A stretch of 64,000 bases of DNA from Vigna angularis (Eukaryota > Streptophyta > Magnoliopsida > Fabales > Fabaceae): contig NC_068974.1 in assembly GCF_016808095.1 (NCBI RefSeq), forward strand, positions 3,782,001 to 3,846,000. The letters are read 5' to 3'. Shown here one piece after another: positions 12,583-23,742 of this stretch (position 1 is the stretch's first letter; the number at the start of each line of letters is the position of its first letter). The translations under genes and the position numbers were made by a program. A model generated the notes under the pieces. It did no database searches, had not been told where the DNA came from, and was given only the letters and a program-made list of their open reading frames with translations.

Positions 12583-13048
12583 TGTTACTATGGGCTCACA
12601 GCCGACCGAACGGTAAAAGTGCAGAAGAGTCAACCCGACCGATGATACCTCTCAAGTCAGTGAACCGATCGGTTAAATCAGCCGTTAAGGTAATTAATAG
12701 TAATAACTGTCGGGGAGTTAATGAAAATAATTGTCATTTATTGACAATTAATATTGTCATTCATTGGTGGTTAATGAGTCAGATCTAACAGTAAGCTCAT
12801 TAGAATTTATAAATATTTGTTTGGCAAAGGAGAGAGGTAACTTTTAACTGGAACTGAATTTAGAGTTCTGATAACTAATCTTGATTACAAGATTATTACG
12901 CAAAGTCACTGACTTGAGCGTCGGAGTGTCTTTTGCAGGCACCCTCCCCCGCGGCTTGGACAAGGAGAAGAGAGAAGACATCACAACCGGACATCAGAGT
13001 AGACAACTTTGAATGTTTTGGATTAGTGTTCTAAATCCTGCCGAAACA
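12583..13048 (+). repeat. 3' LTR of the 9.4-13.0 kb element
   Basis: 466 bp, TG...CA. It carries about 46 bp (near 12795-12840) absent from the 5' LTR, so either the 5' LTR has a deletion or this one an insertion since transposition. Confidence 0.93.
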
Positions 13049-13313
13049 AATAGAGAAAAAGGTTATAAACTTAAAAGAAAAATTGTAAAATTTAAATGTA
13101 TGCTATAGTGTTATATTGGGAAAATAATTCTTCTATTAAAATTATTTATATTCGTAATATTTTCTATGCTTTTTGACCATTATTTTTTATTTTCCCTTAG
13201 ATATTTATAATATCCAAATTAGAGTGAAGATTTAATAGATAAAAAGAGAATCAAAGTATCTCAATATATTTCCCGTTCTCTATTTATATAAAAGAGTTTT
13301 TAGGGTATGCATT

Positions 13314-14546
13314 TGTTAGTATTTTGAAGTTAAGAAAGGAATAGTTGATGAGACACAGAAAATAGGAATAGTAAAATATGAAAGTAGTAGTTAGAAGAAA
13401 TATATTTTATAGTTGGAATGTGTTGTCTTATATTCTAGAATTTTTTTTATTTCTTGAAATTTCCCCTCTAGTTTTATTTTCTTCATATTCTTCATTTTGA
13501 TACGGTAATTTTACTTTTGATTCAAAATCATTTTTGACCAAGTCTTCTTCACTCATGTTCAATATTTATTCATAAGCTTCAAGAGAATCCATTAGTTTTG
13601 TTACTGACAATGTAGTCAAATCTTTTGTTTATTCAATCACAGTTGCGATTGCATCATATTTTTAGGAAATAGAAATTAATTTTTTTTCTCGACAATATTT
13701 GTTAAGAATATGTTACGCATATAGGTTCTCATCTGATTAAGTATTTCTTTTATTCTAGAATGGTAGTCTTTAATGTTCTTAGATTATTTCATTCTTCTTA
13801 ATTCAAACTCTCATATCAGATAATGAAGTTTAACATTTCATACATCATCACTTCATTGAAGCTCCTCTTATATTGTTTCAAGCTTACTTTTCACTTGTGA
13901 CACCTATTATTCTTGAAAAGATTGTTTCATCAACTATTTGTTCAAAAACAAACAAACCCTTGAATCCTTTTGTTTGTTTTCCTTCAATTCCTAGTTTTGA
14001 GTTATAGTAAGGGTGGAGATGTCTTTTTGGAATAGTGAATCCCTCATCTATAATGTTCCATAAATCTTGGGAGCAAAAGAATGTCTTTATTTTTACACTT
14101 CAAAAATCATAATTTTCTCCTACGAAAATAGGTACTGGAAATGATGATATTTGATTGATAGTGGCCATAGGTTGAGAAAATATTTTGGAAGTAGTGTAGA
14201 ATGGAGTTATAGTTTTTTTTAAGTAGTTGAAAATTTTATTTACACCTAGTAGATGATCGAATGTAGCTCTGATACCACTGTTAGTATTTTGAAAGGAATA
14301 GTTGATAAAAAAATGAAAATAATAGAACGTGAAAGTTGTAGTTGGAAGAAAACATTTTGTAGTTGGGATGTGTTGTGTCTTAGATGTTTTCTTACATACT
14401 GTACATATGTATTTATAGATCCAATTTCACCCACATGATTATTTTAAAAAATCATAACTACAATAACTTGTGTAGAATGTCTAGATTTTACCTCCTATCT
14501 TAGCTTTTTTTTTTCATAGATTTTCTATATTCTTCTGGAACTTTCA
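13314..14546 (-). mobile_element. Degenerate Copia-type retrotransposon relic, gag only
   Basis: The element lies on the minus strand. LTR-like direct repeats start at 13314 and 14279 (both TGTTAGTATTTTGAA on the plus strand, the element's LTR 3' ends). The plus-strand word GCTCTGATACCA (14266-14277) is the complement of a tRNA-Met primer site TGGTATCAGAGC, directly next to the right-hand LTR. The interior of about 0.8 kb translates on the minus strand into broken Copia gag: a segment like PIFVGENYDF near 14120, then SQDLWNIIDEGFT, and near 13680-13570 a segment like YDAIATVIE and LMDSLEAYE, with stops between them. A purine-rich stretch at 13463-13468 may be the polypurine tract. Protease, integrase and reverse transcriptase are absent. 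The right end (about 14546) is approximate and no target duplication was found. Confidence 0.7.
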
Positions 14547-15493
14547 TTATACTTTAATAGCATGAAGAAAATTGTCTAAGTGGTCAAAATCTATTGTAGA
14601 GAACAAGAGAACAAGTTAAAGCTTGAGAGGATCACTAAAGTATAAATTTCAAAATAAAGTTTTGTAAAAATAATTAGAAAGTCGCTTTTAAACTTAGAAA
14701 CTTGATATTCGAGTAAGCATTCCATGTATAAACATGACATGTTAACTAACTTAACTAAGATTGAATGTGACAATATAAATTGACTTTCGAGAAAAAAAAA
14801 TGTAGATGTTAATAGATTTTCCTTTATAGGTAAGTTGAATAAAAATTTGAAGTCAAACGTTCTTCAAGGGAAATGATGGTGAGAAGAAAAAAGAATCCAA
14901 CATTAGAAGAAGAAAAAAAAATGAGATGGAGCTTTTTCAAGAAAGAATGACAAGATAAAGAATGAAGAAGCAGGGGTTTCGAAATAATATAATATAAATC
15001 AAAATCTCATTTGTAAACTTTGTTAAATATGTCAAAAATATATTTTTATTTATTTTTAGAATATTCAAAAGATACTCTCATAATATTGTTAACTTTTTTC
15101 AAAGAAATATTTCATTTAGAGCATTCTAGAAACATGCAGCAAATTTGAGAATGATGTGATTACGAAATCTTAGTTATCTTTAACTACTTAGTTTCGCTAA
15201 TTCATGATTATCTCATTTATAAAAGAGAGTTGTAACTTCTCTCCATTCAAGCATGAGTCATTTTTTATTATTGTCCCCTAATTTTATAGTTTCATAACTT
15301 CTTTTACACATGTTAAGAATGTTCTTGAATACATTAGTAGTGTTTTAGATATTATTATTATTTTGTAATACTCACACTTAATACATTAGAATTAATTTTC
15401 TTTGTGAAATTTAAGTATCTCACAAGTTTGATATTTTTAACCCAATACTAAAATAAAGTATAATTTTATTGAAGAAATTTTATGAAAATAAAA
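14547..15493. other. Intergenic, AT-rich
   Basis: No open frame, RNA gene or repeat boundary was recognised. Purine-rich stretches near 14870-14960 explain the short chance frames. Confidence 0.4.
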
Positions 15494-16421
15494 ATCATTG
15501 TAATGACAATTTTGTTGATAAAAAACTACTTGTAGGCTACAAAATTTGTTGACAAATTTTATTAAAGAATTTTAAAATTTTAATTATCGACAAATATTTT
15601 ATCAATAGATCCAACAATAAAATTTATCAATAATGTAACATTTTTATTATCGATGAAAATTTTGATTAGTAATTGTTTTTTGGAATGGAGCCAAAATATT
15701 CATTAGTAAATTTTGTAAATAAAATGGAAACGAAAATTTTGCTTTAGTGTTGATCTAGTAAAATTTGTTGATAATGAAATTTGTTCATAAATTTGATGTA
15801 ATGATCTTTTAGAAAATTCATTAATAAATCCATCAATAACTAAATTTTTGAGAATTTGTTAATAAATTTATTGGTAGTTATATTTTTTAGATCAATCGAT
15901 AAAATAGGAGTCAATTTTACTATTAAAATTGATGAAATATGTGTTATAATTGAAATAGAGATGGGTGAGAAGAAAAAAAAACGAGGAGAAAGAAAAATAG
16001 GAAAAGAAGAAAGATAAGAAGGAAGTAGTGACAATAACAAAAATGATGGTACTGATTATTATTGTGATGAACAAAAAAAAAAGGAGCCAAAGGTGGAGGA
16101 AGAAAAAGATAGAGAAAAAGAAGAATAAAAAGAAAAGAAAAAAGAAAAATAGGCTAAGGAAGAGAGGAAATAAAAAAATGGTAATATTTATCACTGTAAA
16201 GAATTATCAGATAAACATATAATTATTGACAAAATTTTCACCGTTAAAAATTACTAATTAATAAATTTTTTGAACTATCAATAAAATTTTATAGACAAAC
16301 ATTTTACTAATAAAATTTTTTATTGTCAGCAAACTATTGATAGTTTTACATCTACCAAAAGATATTTGTACGTATATACCGACAACTTTTATCCATAAAT
16401 AAATTCTATTTTTTGCAATGT
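15494..16421. mobile_element. Decayed CACTA-like non-autonomous element
   Basis: The right end reads TTTTTTGCAATG, a degenerate form of the CACTA terminus TTTTTGTAGTG. The left end near 15494 reads CATTGTAATGAC. Both subterminal regions (15520-15860 and 16215-16400) are packed with variants of words like AATTTATCAATAA and GACAAATTTTATT in both orientations, as in CACTA subterminal repeats. The centre (15960-16160) is a purine-rich run that gives Lys/Arg/Glu frames on one strand and Phe/Ser frames on the other. No transposase is present. The call rests on end and subterminal structure only. Confidence 0.45.
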
Positions 16422-17223
16422 AAATGTTTTTGTTATAAAGTTCATTCAACTAACAAATTAATAACGTATTAATATTAATACATTTTAAAGTGAAATATTA
16501 TGTATTATTTTTGAAGATTTAAAATGTAAAAGTATAAAGATGACAAACTACAAAATGTTTGGGTTAAAAAATTGTTTCAATTTTGAAAATGTTATAGGAT
16601 AGCAACATGCTATTTTATCTAAAGTAATCGCAGAAGATAATTGTTACATAATAACAAATATTAATTAACCCTTTGTTCCATAAGGGAGTTTGCTTTGTGC
16701 ACAATTGAACATTTGATTCAAATAATTTTCAAAATGTATAGATCCATCTATTCCTAGTGAGTACCAAGTCAAATATCAACTACATTACTGTCATAATTGC
16801 TTGTCGATGTGCTCTATTCACATCATCTTTTCTCCATTCCATTTCTTATACAAATGAATTCGAACTTCATATTTAATTCGTTTAATTAAGAAATTTAAGA
16901 AACCCATTATCATCATAAATCACTAATCTATATCTAAAATTATTTTTTGCTATGGATAAAAATAGGACTATTTATCACTTCTCAAGAAGAATTTTTACTC
17001 TATAAAATTAATTTATAATCCAATATCACTGTTCTTCTAATTTTTTCTTTGTAATTTTGTTTTTCCTTCCATACTCTAAATGAGTAAGATATTTTGCGGA
17101 GGCTCATGAGTGTGGACCATACCATTTCTCTATTGCATGCATTCATTAGCAGAACTGCAACATTTATGTGAGTAGGTGTTCTCATAGGTGTGTGGTCTCT
17201 ATTATCTATAAGTATAGATAGCC

Positions 17224-17226
<3 letters not shown>
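16422..17226. other. Intergenic, AT-rich
   Basis: No gene or clear repeat structure was seen. Confidence 0.4.

Positions 17227-17277
<51 letters not shown>
17227..17277. repeat. (TA)n microsatellite
   Basis: About 51 bp of perfect alternating TA. Open frames crossing it on both strands are artefacts. Confidence 0.97.
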
Positions 17278-17281
<4 letters not shown>

Positions 17282-18507
17282 TATTGAAGTAAAGGATAAT
17301 CCGTTGTTGTTAAGAGAAGTATCATACTTTGTTAGACCTATAAAACCATTCATTTATGTGTTACGTCCTTTACATATATGTATCTAGTTTTATAAACTTT
17401 AAACTAAATGTGTATAGCTCAAGGATTGTGTACAAATCAATGCGAATATATGATGTAACAATACAATATGATATATTTTTTATTTATTTTACAAAATAAT
17501 TTTATATGATTGAATTTCATCACATCCCAAATTCTAAAATTAGATATCTTATTATGATATTATTGTGAAGACATAAGTCATTACAAAATTGTTTACAGGT
17601 GAGAAATCATTCAGTCATAAGTAGCATATATATGTAAGTGGATTTTGTGATTACGTATAAATATAAGGGAAATTATTTACTTTTAAACCTATTAGACATA
17701 CACGTTGTTGGAGTTTGCTGGATTCTAATGAATGATTTAATTTAGCTTAAAATAGAAAAAAAATTACCAAAAAATATCAAATATTTGGTAATTTTTATTA
17801 TCTGCAAGTTATTATTATTTAGCTAATAGTTGTGTAACGAGAATATTTTTAGGTGTTTTTTCCTTTAATAATAAGACGATTTTGTTTAAAGATTTTTGTT
17901 AACCTTTTATCTCTCATTCACTTTATCACTTCCAATATTTTTAGTTTTAACTTGAATTTCTATGTTTTTAAAAATTATAAAGAAATTGTATAATCATATA
18001 TATATGATTATATATATATAGTATAAAACTAAAACATGTTGAAAAATATTTATTTATTCTAAATTTTAATTACAATATAATTTGTATTTTTAAATTATAT
18101 GCTTTTATAATTTTAGTTGTACATGTGTACTTTCTCTTGAATTCAGTTTAATTCAATAAATTGTGTTGACTAATTCAATATTTTTTTTCTTTTTTGTATT
18201 GAATCGGTCTGCGTCCTTTTTGCTTGCTTGGTTGTCGAAAATGTCAAACTTTGTAATTGGTGATGTGAGTTATTTTCAAGAAATTTAATAGGCCATTAAT
18301 ATTAAAGCAACATGGCACCATGTCATATAATTGTATATTCATGAGACTGTTTTCCAATCCACTTGTTTATTTGGTTAGTCTTATATTTTGTAATTAACTA
18401 AGTCAATTATATGCAATTCATGTATAAAAAAACATGTATAAAATCAAGTAAAAATCACACACTCATTATCATGTACAAATAAAATCAAATGAACTATTGA
18501 TCACACA
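17278..18507. other. Intergenic, AT-rich, with one dispersed repeat
   Basis: No gene. The part 17867-18140 is a diverged copy of 32567-32840. The last bases are the CA-rich flank of the CACTA element, including its target duplication. Confidence 0.45.
17867..18140 (+). repeat. Dispersed repeat, copy 1
   Basis: Shares order and wording with 32567-32840 in the same orientation: AAAGATTTTT, TTTATCACTTC, TTTAACTTGAATTTCTAT, TGAAAAATATTTATTTATT, ATTTTAATTA. A local (AT) hairpin at 17996-18021 is specific to this copy. No coding capacity; family unknown. Confidence 0.6.
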
Positions 18508-18544
18508 CACTACAAAAATAATTAATTTTAGGAGGGGTTATTTT

Positions 18545-18600
18545 CCGGCGGTTCTAGAAACCCCGAATAATTCCCGGCGGTTTATGGAAAACCGCCCCTA
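18545..18600. repeat. Left subterminal repeats of the CACTA element
   Basis: Two to three units of the word TTCCGGCGGTT or its near-inverse AACCGCC, followed by a T-rich run. They match the units at the other end and are probable binding sites for a TNPA-type protein. Confidence 0.75.
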
Positions 18601-18689
18601 AATTTTTTTTTTTTAATTTTATAATACTTACACACCCATATCGCGCCTTTGGTAATTTGTTTTAGTAACATCTGTTCTAGTTTTAGATA

Positions 18690-18940
18690 CTTTTGAACCC
18701 TAAAAGCTTCTCCTCGTGTTCATCAAAATTTCCCCCAAACCCTACCCCGTACCACAATCTTCTCCTGCTTGGCTTCTTCTTTGGCTTGGCTTCGTGTTCG
18801 TCTTCTCTTCTTGCTTGGCTTCGTGTTCGTCTTCTTCTGCGAGGTGGAGCGTCGAGGTTGAGGCATTGGAGGCGTCGAGGCATTTGTGGGTTGAGCGAGT
18901 TCGAGGTGCTCTGGTGGGCTCCCGCACTGACCGTCAAGGT
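18690..18940 (+). other. GC-rich putative first exon of the CACTA transcription unit
   Basis: A sharp rise in GC just inside the left end, with direct repeats of TTGGCTTCGTGTTCGTCTTC, ending in a donor-like CAAG/GTAAGACTG near 18938. Several frames are open on both strands (60-116 residues) because of the composition, and none looks like a protein family. CACTA elements often have such a leader exon, so I read this as 5' UTR. Capture from a host gene cannot be excluded. Confidence 0.4.
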
Positions 18941-20407
18941 AAGACTGTGTTCGATCTTGGCTGTCCGGTTTTGGTTGTCCGGTGATCTGGAGTGCTTGTT
19001 GCAGTACTGTTAAGGCTAGATAAAAATTTTCGTTTGTCCGTAGAGAAGTAGTTTTGTTCTCAAACACTGGCACTCAAATTCTGAAGTGCAAACCAATAAC
19101 ACATAGACAACAGTTTCAAGTTTATCAGAAAAACAATGAACATCTCTAAGGCTTAAGTTGTATCAAGGTTATCAGCATAGTTGAGAAAGATTGAAGATAT
19201 AGAAATGATTAGTCATAGAAATTGAACTTTCATCCCAGCCAGAGACAATTAAGTAAGATCCACGAAGGATGACTGCAATGCAAGGAGAAAAAAAATTCTA
19301 ACATACAATGAGAAATTGCTAGGTAGACAAAGTGACAACGAACAACTCTGTAAAATCCTTTCGGAAATGGAGTAGATTACTACGGACATTTTGCAAAAGC
19401 ACAATTATCTTCCTTTCCTTTTCTTACTTTCTCTTGTTCACATAACATGCAAATGAATGGAGATTGGGTTGACTCTTCTGATAAAGATGATTTAGAACAA
19501 CAGATGTTTTTCTTATTGATGTGGCATGATGATTTAGAACAACAGATGATTTAGAACAACAAATGGGACTAAATTATCCCATTTGTTTAAGTGATGTGGC
19601 ATGATGATACCCATTGAAAGTAAAATAAGACTTCATGAGAGTTTATTATAAGATCCTGGCATTGTAGTTGTTGTAATGCAATCTTTATAAAGGCCTACAT
19701 ATTGATGTTCAAAGTTGTTCTTTAACAATTTAGATGAGGCAAGGTAGTATCACTCTTGGTTAGGTGTGTTTGTTCATTATTCTAGCACTAATGCATTGGA
19801 TCTTGTTAGAATTCTGGGTGTTTTGACGCGATAGCATATCTTGTTCATCCTTGTTGAGTTCTTCTCTTCTTGGGAGAAAACCAACCTGTTTGCTTATTTA
19901 TTTTATGCAGTGGGTTTTTCCTGGTTTCCTCTATCTAGGAACCTAACAATCAGTCATCATGCTATTCTATTAGGATCGATAACTATGAATTTAATTGACG
20001 CTAAAAGTGTGTTCTAAAAGAATAATGTGACTTTCTATGGAGTTGTTACCAGAGCTAGTTTTTGTATTTCTGTATCTGTAATGTGACACTGAAAACAACC
20101 TATTTTTTTCATCATGAAACAACACCATCCACTATCTGCTTTATCTGAAATGTTAATTGATTGTCAAATATTGATTTATTCAAGATAGTCCTGCTTAATA
20201 ATTATGAATCTGTGGCTGGCAGTAAGTCTTGGATTCTTTGATGATATTTATGTCCCTGCACATCATATGCCCTACCCAAACCACTTTGTTGAGGAATACT
20301 TTTGTTATTAAACTTACTTATAATTTAAGCATTTTCAGAAGATATCTTGTGTTGTTTCTAGTTCTACTTGCCATTTCTTATTTGTGAGTTTGGTTTTTCC
20401 CATATAG
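18941..20407 (+). other. CACTA interior without recognisable coding sequence
   Basis: This is where the transposase catalytic exons would be expected. I find no Transposase_21 motif and no long frame. The sequence has the T-rich texture of plant introns. The part from about 20200 is probably intron carried with the CLPX exon. A local repeat TGATTTAGAACAACA occurs three times between 19485 and 19560. Confidence 0.45.
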
Positions 20408-20482
20408 GCAGCAGAGTTCAATGTTCAAGCAGCTCAACAAGGGATTGTTTACATTGATGAAGTGGACAAGATAACTAAGAAG
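20408..20482 (+). pseudogene. CLPX: Captured exon of the mitochondrial ClpX chaperone gene
   Basis: An open 75-nt block with exact exon edges: acceptor TTTTTCCCATATAG before it and GTTCTTTTC after it. The 25 codons include QAAQQGIVYIDEVDK and then ITKK, the Walker B region of ClpX. ClpX is the AAA+ unfoldase partner of the ClpP protease, mitochondrial in plants. The preceding Walker A exon and the following GEGVQQALLK exon are not seen nearby, so only one exon plus flanking intron was taken. It lies in the sense orientation of the transposon. As it stands it cannot make a functional ClpX, but it could be spliced into a transposon transcript. Confidence 0.88.
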
Positions 20483-21954
20483 GTTCTTTTCTAATTTTAA
20501 TGGCTAAGTTCATAAATGCAATATATAACCAAAAACTGTATATTCTTTTTGCTTGTTGAGAACTTAGTTTTTAGATTCAAAGTGCTGTTTATGGGGACTA
20601 TTCATTTAGAGGATGCTGACTTTTTTTATTAAGGGAAACTTGTACTGCAGAGATTTAAGATCGACAATGTTGTAATGATACTAAATGTTGAGTGTAAAAG
20701 GGCAACAAGAGAATATAATGTAGTGGATATCATCTATAAATAACAGAGGTTGAGAGAGAGATCTGTTTGTCATTTTAATAGATGATTATACTTTCAGAAA
20801 ATAGAGACCGGTAGGGAACATGGTCTCTTTTATACTCAGTGTCTGTTAGTGATAAAATTGTTGTATTGTCACCAAAGCATAAGTATTAGATGTTGAGCAA
20901 TAAAATGAAATGACAGAAAGCAGTAATGGGTTACTGGTAAAACAAAGCTTAAATATAACAATATTAAAAAAACATTGATGATAAAAATAATAATGTAAAC
21001 AATATTAAAAATATTAATATCCATATATTACAGATTTATTTAAGATGGAGTGAATAGGTAGGTGCAGAAAAAGGTAGGAAACGAAAGATTAAGGCGAGTG
21101 GATAAGCAAAGTGGAAGAGACATGGATGGTAGAAACGTTTTGGAGAGTAGGTGGGAAAAGTAGAGGGAGAATTTAGAAGGGAGATTGTGTTGAAGAAGGT
21201 GGTTGAAAAAGAAAAAGTAGTAGAACAGAATGGATTTGTAGGTTAGCGAAAAGCTAGTATGTGGTTTTGGAAGATAGGAACCAGTTGAAGAAGTTTGGCA
21301 GAGTAGCTTGGTCTGCTCTGTGGTGGTTTTGCGTGAATAAATGTTTTCTCTTTTATATATATTTTCAATGTGATTTGATCCTTGGTTTGTTTTAAACAAT
21401 TCAAATTTTAAGACCTAAGAACAATATATTGAAATATTCAAATATGAAAGTCTCTGATTCAATGTAACTCATTCTGATTCAATGTATTTTTTAAATTTAT
21501 AGGCTAGTTTAATATGTAAAAAACTACTTTATTTTAAGTTTAATAGTAATTTCGGTTCTTATATTTTACAAATTATATTAGTTTCTAAGTTTTTACTTTA
21601 TTTATAATGTTGGTTCTTGAATTTCTTTAAAAGCATTTCTTTTTTATTATCATAACTTACTTTACTTATAGTTAACTGCCTATAATCTTTTTATTACTTT
21701 TAACATGATACTGTGAGATTGGAGAACACGACTGATACTAAAGACTTGAACCAATGTAACTCATTCTGATTCAATGTATTTTTAAAATTGAAAGTTAAAT
21801 AAAGTTAAGATAACCAAAACTTAAGGAATAAAAATTGTGTAGAAAGAAATCCAGAGACTAATAATTAAAAATTAAGCACTAAAATTTAAAATAAAATAAT
21901 GACCAAAATTGTGATTTATAATATGATTTATAATATGATTTATGTAGATAAAAA
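20483..21954 (+). other. CACTA interior between the CLPX exon and the TNPD remnant
   Basis: No coding exon recognised. 21040-21340 is purine-rich and of better complexity but unassigned. The word CAATGTAACTCATTCTGATTC occurs at about 21461 and again at about 21750, bracketing a 290-bp AT-rich segment that could be a small nested insertion. The text before 21950 contains a triplicated GATTTATAATAT. Confidence 0.35.
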
Positions 21955-23742
21955 GTGAATGGTAGATATCTTCCTGGTATATATACGTTGTCAAATGTAA
22001 ATAAGGATATATTTCTAAAAACTTTGAAGAATATAACTGTACCTGATGGTTACTCAAGTAACATCAGTAGATGTGTTGATGTTAAACAACGTAAGATTGG
22101 AGGACTAAAAAGTCATGACTCACATGTGTTGATGGAGCAAATTCTTCCTTTGGCAATAAGAAAGACACTCCCTAAAGAAGTGTCCTCTATTTTGATTGAT
22201 CTATGCTCTTTTTTTAAACAATTATGTAATAAAGTTTTGAAGATAGATCAACTTGTCCAATTACAAGATAGAGTTGTCCTCACATTATGTCACATGGAGA
22301 TGTTATTCCCTCCTTCTTTTTTCACAGTGATGGTTCATTTGATTGTGCATTTAGTAGAAGATGCCAAGCGTGGAGGACCTGTCCAATATCGATGGATGTA
22401 TCCTATTGAGAGGTACTTGGGAAAATTGAAGTCTTATGTGCGTAATAAGGCACAAGCTGAAGGCTCAATAGCTGAAGGGTACTTGGCTGAAGAGTGCTTA
22501 ACTTTTTGTTCTAGATACTTAGATGGAATTGAGACTGTGTTCAATAGATTGCGTCGTGTTGATGATGAACCGAGTATTGGCTCTTGTACTGTAAGCACTT
22601 TATTCCCATCGATCGGAAAAGCAGTTGGAGGTTTCACTTATTTCACTTTATCTGAAAAGGAAAAGTTACAGGCACATCGTCATATCTTAACAAACAGTGC
22701 CATAGTTGATCCATTTCTTCAGTAAGTATTTTCACTTGATCAGTTGTATTAATTAGTCTTTTATTAGAAAGTAACTATGTATAATTTGGACACTTCGTGT
22801 AGGGAATTTAGAGACACTATACGGAGACAATTGAGAAATCGGAGTCGACAATCATCTTTGATAGACAAGAGAGTTCATAGGGAATTTGTAGATTGGTTTT
22901 CACGTCGTGTACGTATATTGGGTCCATTACTGATTGGTTTCATTCTATGTTATAATTAATAATTGACTTGGACATGTTATTTCTTTTTTCCTTTTAGATA
23001 AGGAATGACTCAACTAGCCTTCACTCAACTGATTTCAAATTCTTAGCCATGGGTCCAATTGATATTGCAAAACGATATAGTGCCTACAATGTTAACGGAT
23101 TCAAGTTTAGGATCTTGGACCGTGATTTATGGCTTAAAACACAAAATAGTGGAGTGTTTGGTACATTTGGGACAAGGAGTTATGCAAGTACTAATGATAA
23201 TCAAATGCAATTTGGAGGTGTGCCTTATTATGGTCGATTAGTGGACATAATTGAAATAAACTACCATGGTCGTTTCTCAGTTGTTTTGTTCAAATGTATG
23301 TGGGCTAATACAACTACTTCTAGGGGGATTGTGACTGATGAGTTGGGATTTACAAGTGTATGTTTTGGACGCTTGATTCATACTGGTGATAATGATGATG
23401 ATGAACCATACATTCAGGCATCAGAAGCACAAATGGTATATTATGTAGATGATGAGTTTGATAAAAATTGGTGCATCCCTGTACATATAAAGCCTAGAGA
23501 CTTGTACAACATGGGTGAAGATGATGTTGACAAATTTCATGAATGTGAACCGTTTCAACAACAAAACTTAGAAACATTATTTCCCGATGATGGAAGAAAT
23601 ATACCATTAACAAGGTTTTAATTTTAATTTTAATTTAGTTATTCTGTTTGTTTTCTTCTTTATTATATCTTATGTAGGTGGTTTAATTTTTATTTATGTA
23701 ATTGTTTGTAGACCATTTGAAGATGAAGAAAATAACATATAA
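21955..23742 (+). pseudogene. TNPD-type CACTA transposase, C-terminal remnant (DUF4218 + DUF4216)
   Basis: Exons about 21955-22721, 22803-22908, 22998-23614 and 23712-23742 join in frame with GT-AG introns and end in TAA. The first exon has the DUF4218 hallmarks GLKSHDSHVLMEQ, LTLCHMEMLFPPSFF, VQYRWMYPIERYLGKLKS and EGSIAEGYLAEECLTFCSRY. The third has the DUF4216 signature VPYYGRLVDIIEINY followed by AQMVYYVDD. These domains normally follow the Transposase_21 catalytic domain in TNPD of plant CACTA elements. That domain is missing upstream, so I call the gene a truncated remnant, although the visible part is uninterrupted. The start is set by the open frame and an upstream acceptor near 21947 is equally possible. 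Confidence 0.88.

Larger units (their letters stand above)
9413..13048 (+). mobile_element. Complete non-autonomous LTR retrotransposon with target duplication
   Basis: Two long direct repeats, 9413-9832 and 12583-13048, both start TGTTACTATGGGCTC and end CCTGCCGAAACA. The element is flanked by a perfect 5-bp duplication AATAG (9408-9412 and 13049-13053). Just inside the left LTR is TGGCGTCCACCATGG (9836-9850), the type of primer site found in Ty3/gypsy Tat/Ogre-like plant elements. A purine-rich stretch GGGCTTGGGAGGCT precedes the right LTR. The 2.75-kb interior has no protease, reverse transcriptase, RNase H or integrase motif, so movement would need enzymes in trans. It instead holds a GC-rich block and two tandem arrays. 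The orientation is set by the PBS and PPT. Family assignment is by resemblance. Confidence 0.92.

Noticed and set aside
15840..16222. Phe/Ser-rich and Lys-rich frames
   Set aside because: They come from a purine-rich run inside a decayed element; composition explains them.
17000..17387. Overlapping frames of 117 and 65 residues
   Set aside because: Both cross the (TA)n tract at 17227-17277 and have no recognisable domain.
18683..19073. Several overlapping frames of 61-116 residues on both strands
   Set aside because: Open on both strands because of GC-rich repetitive leader sequence. No frame resembles a family.
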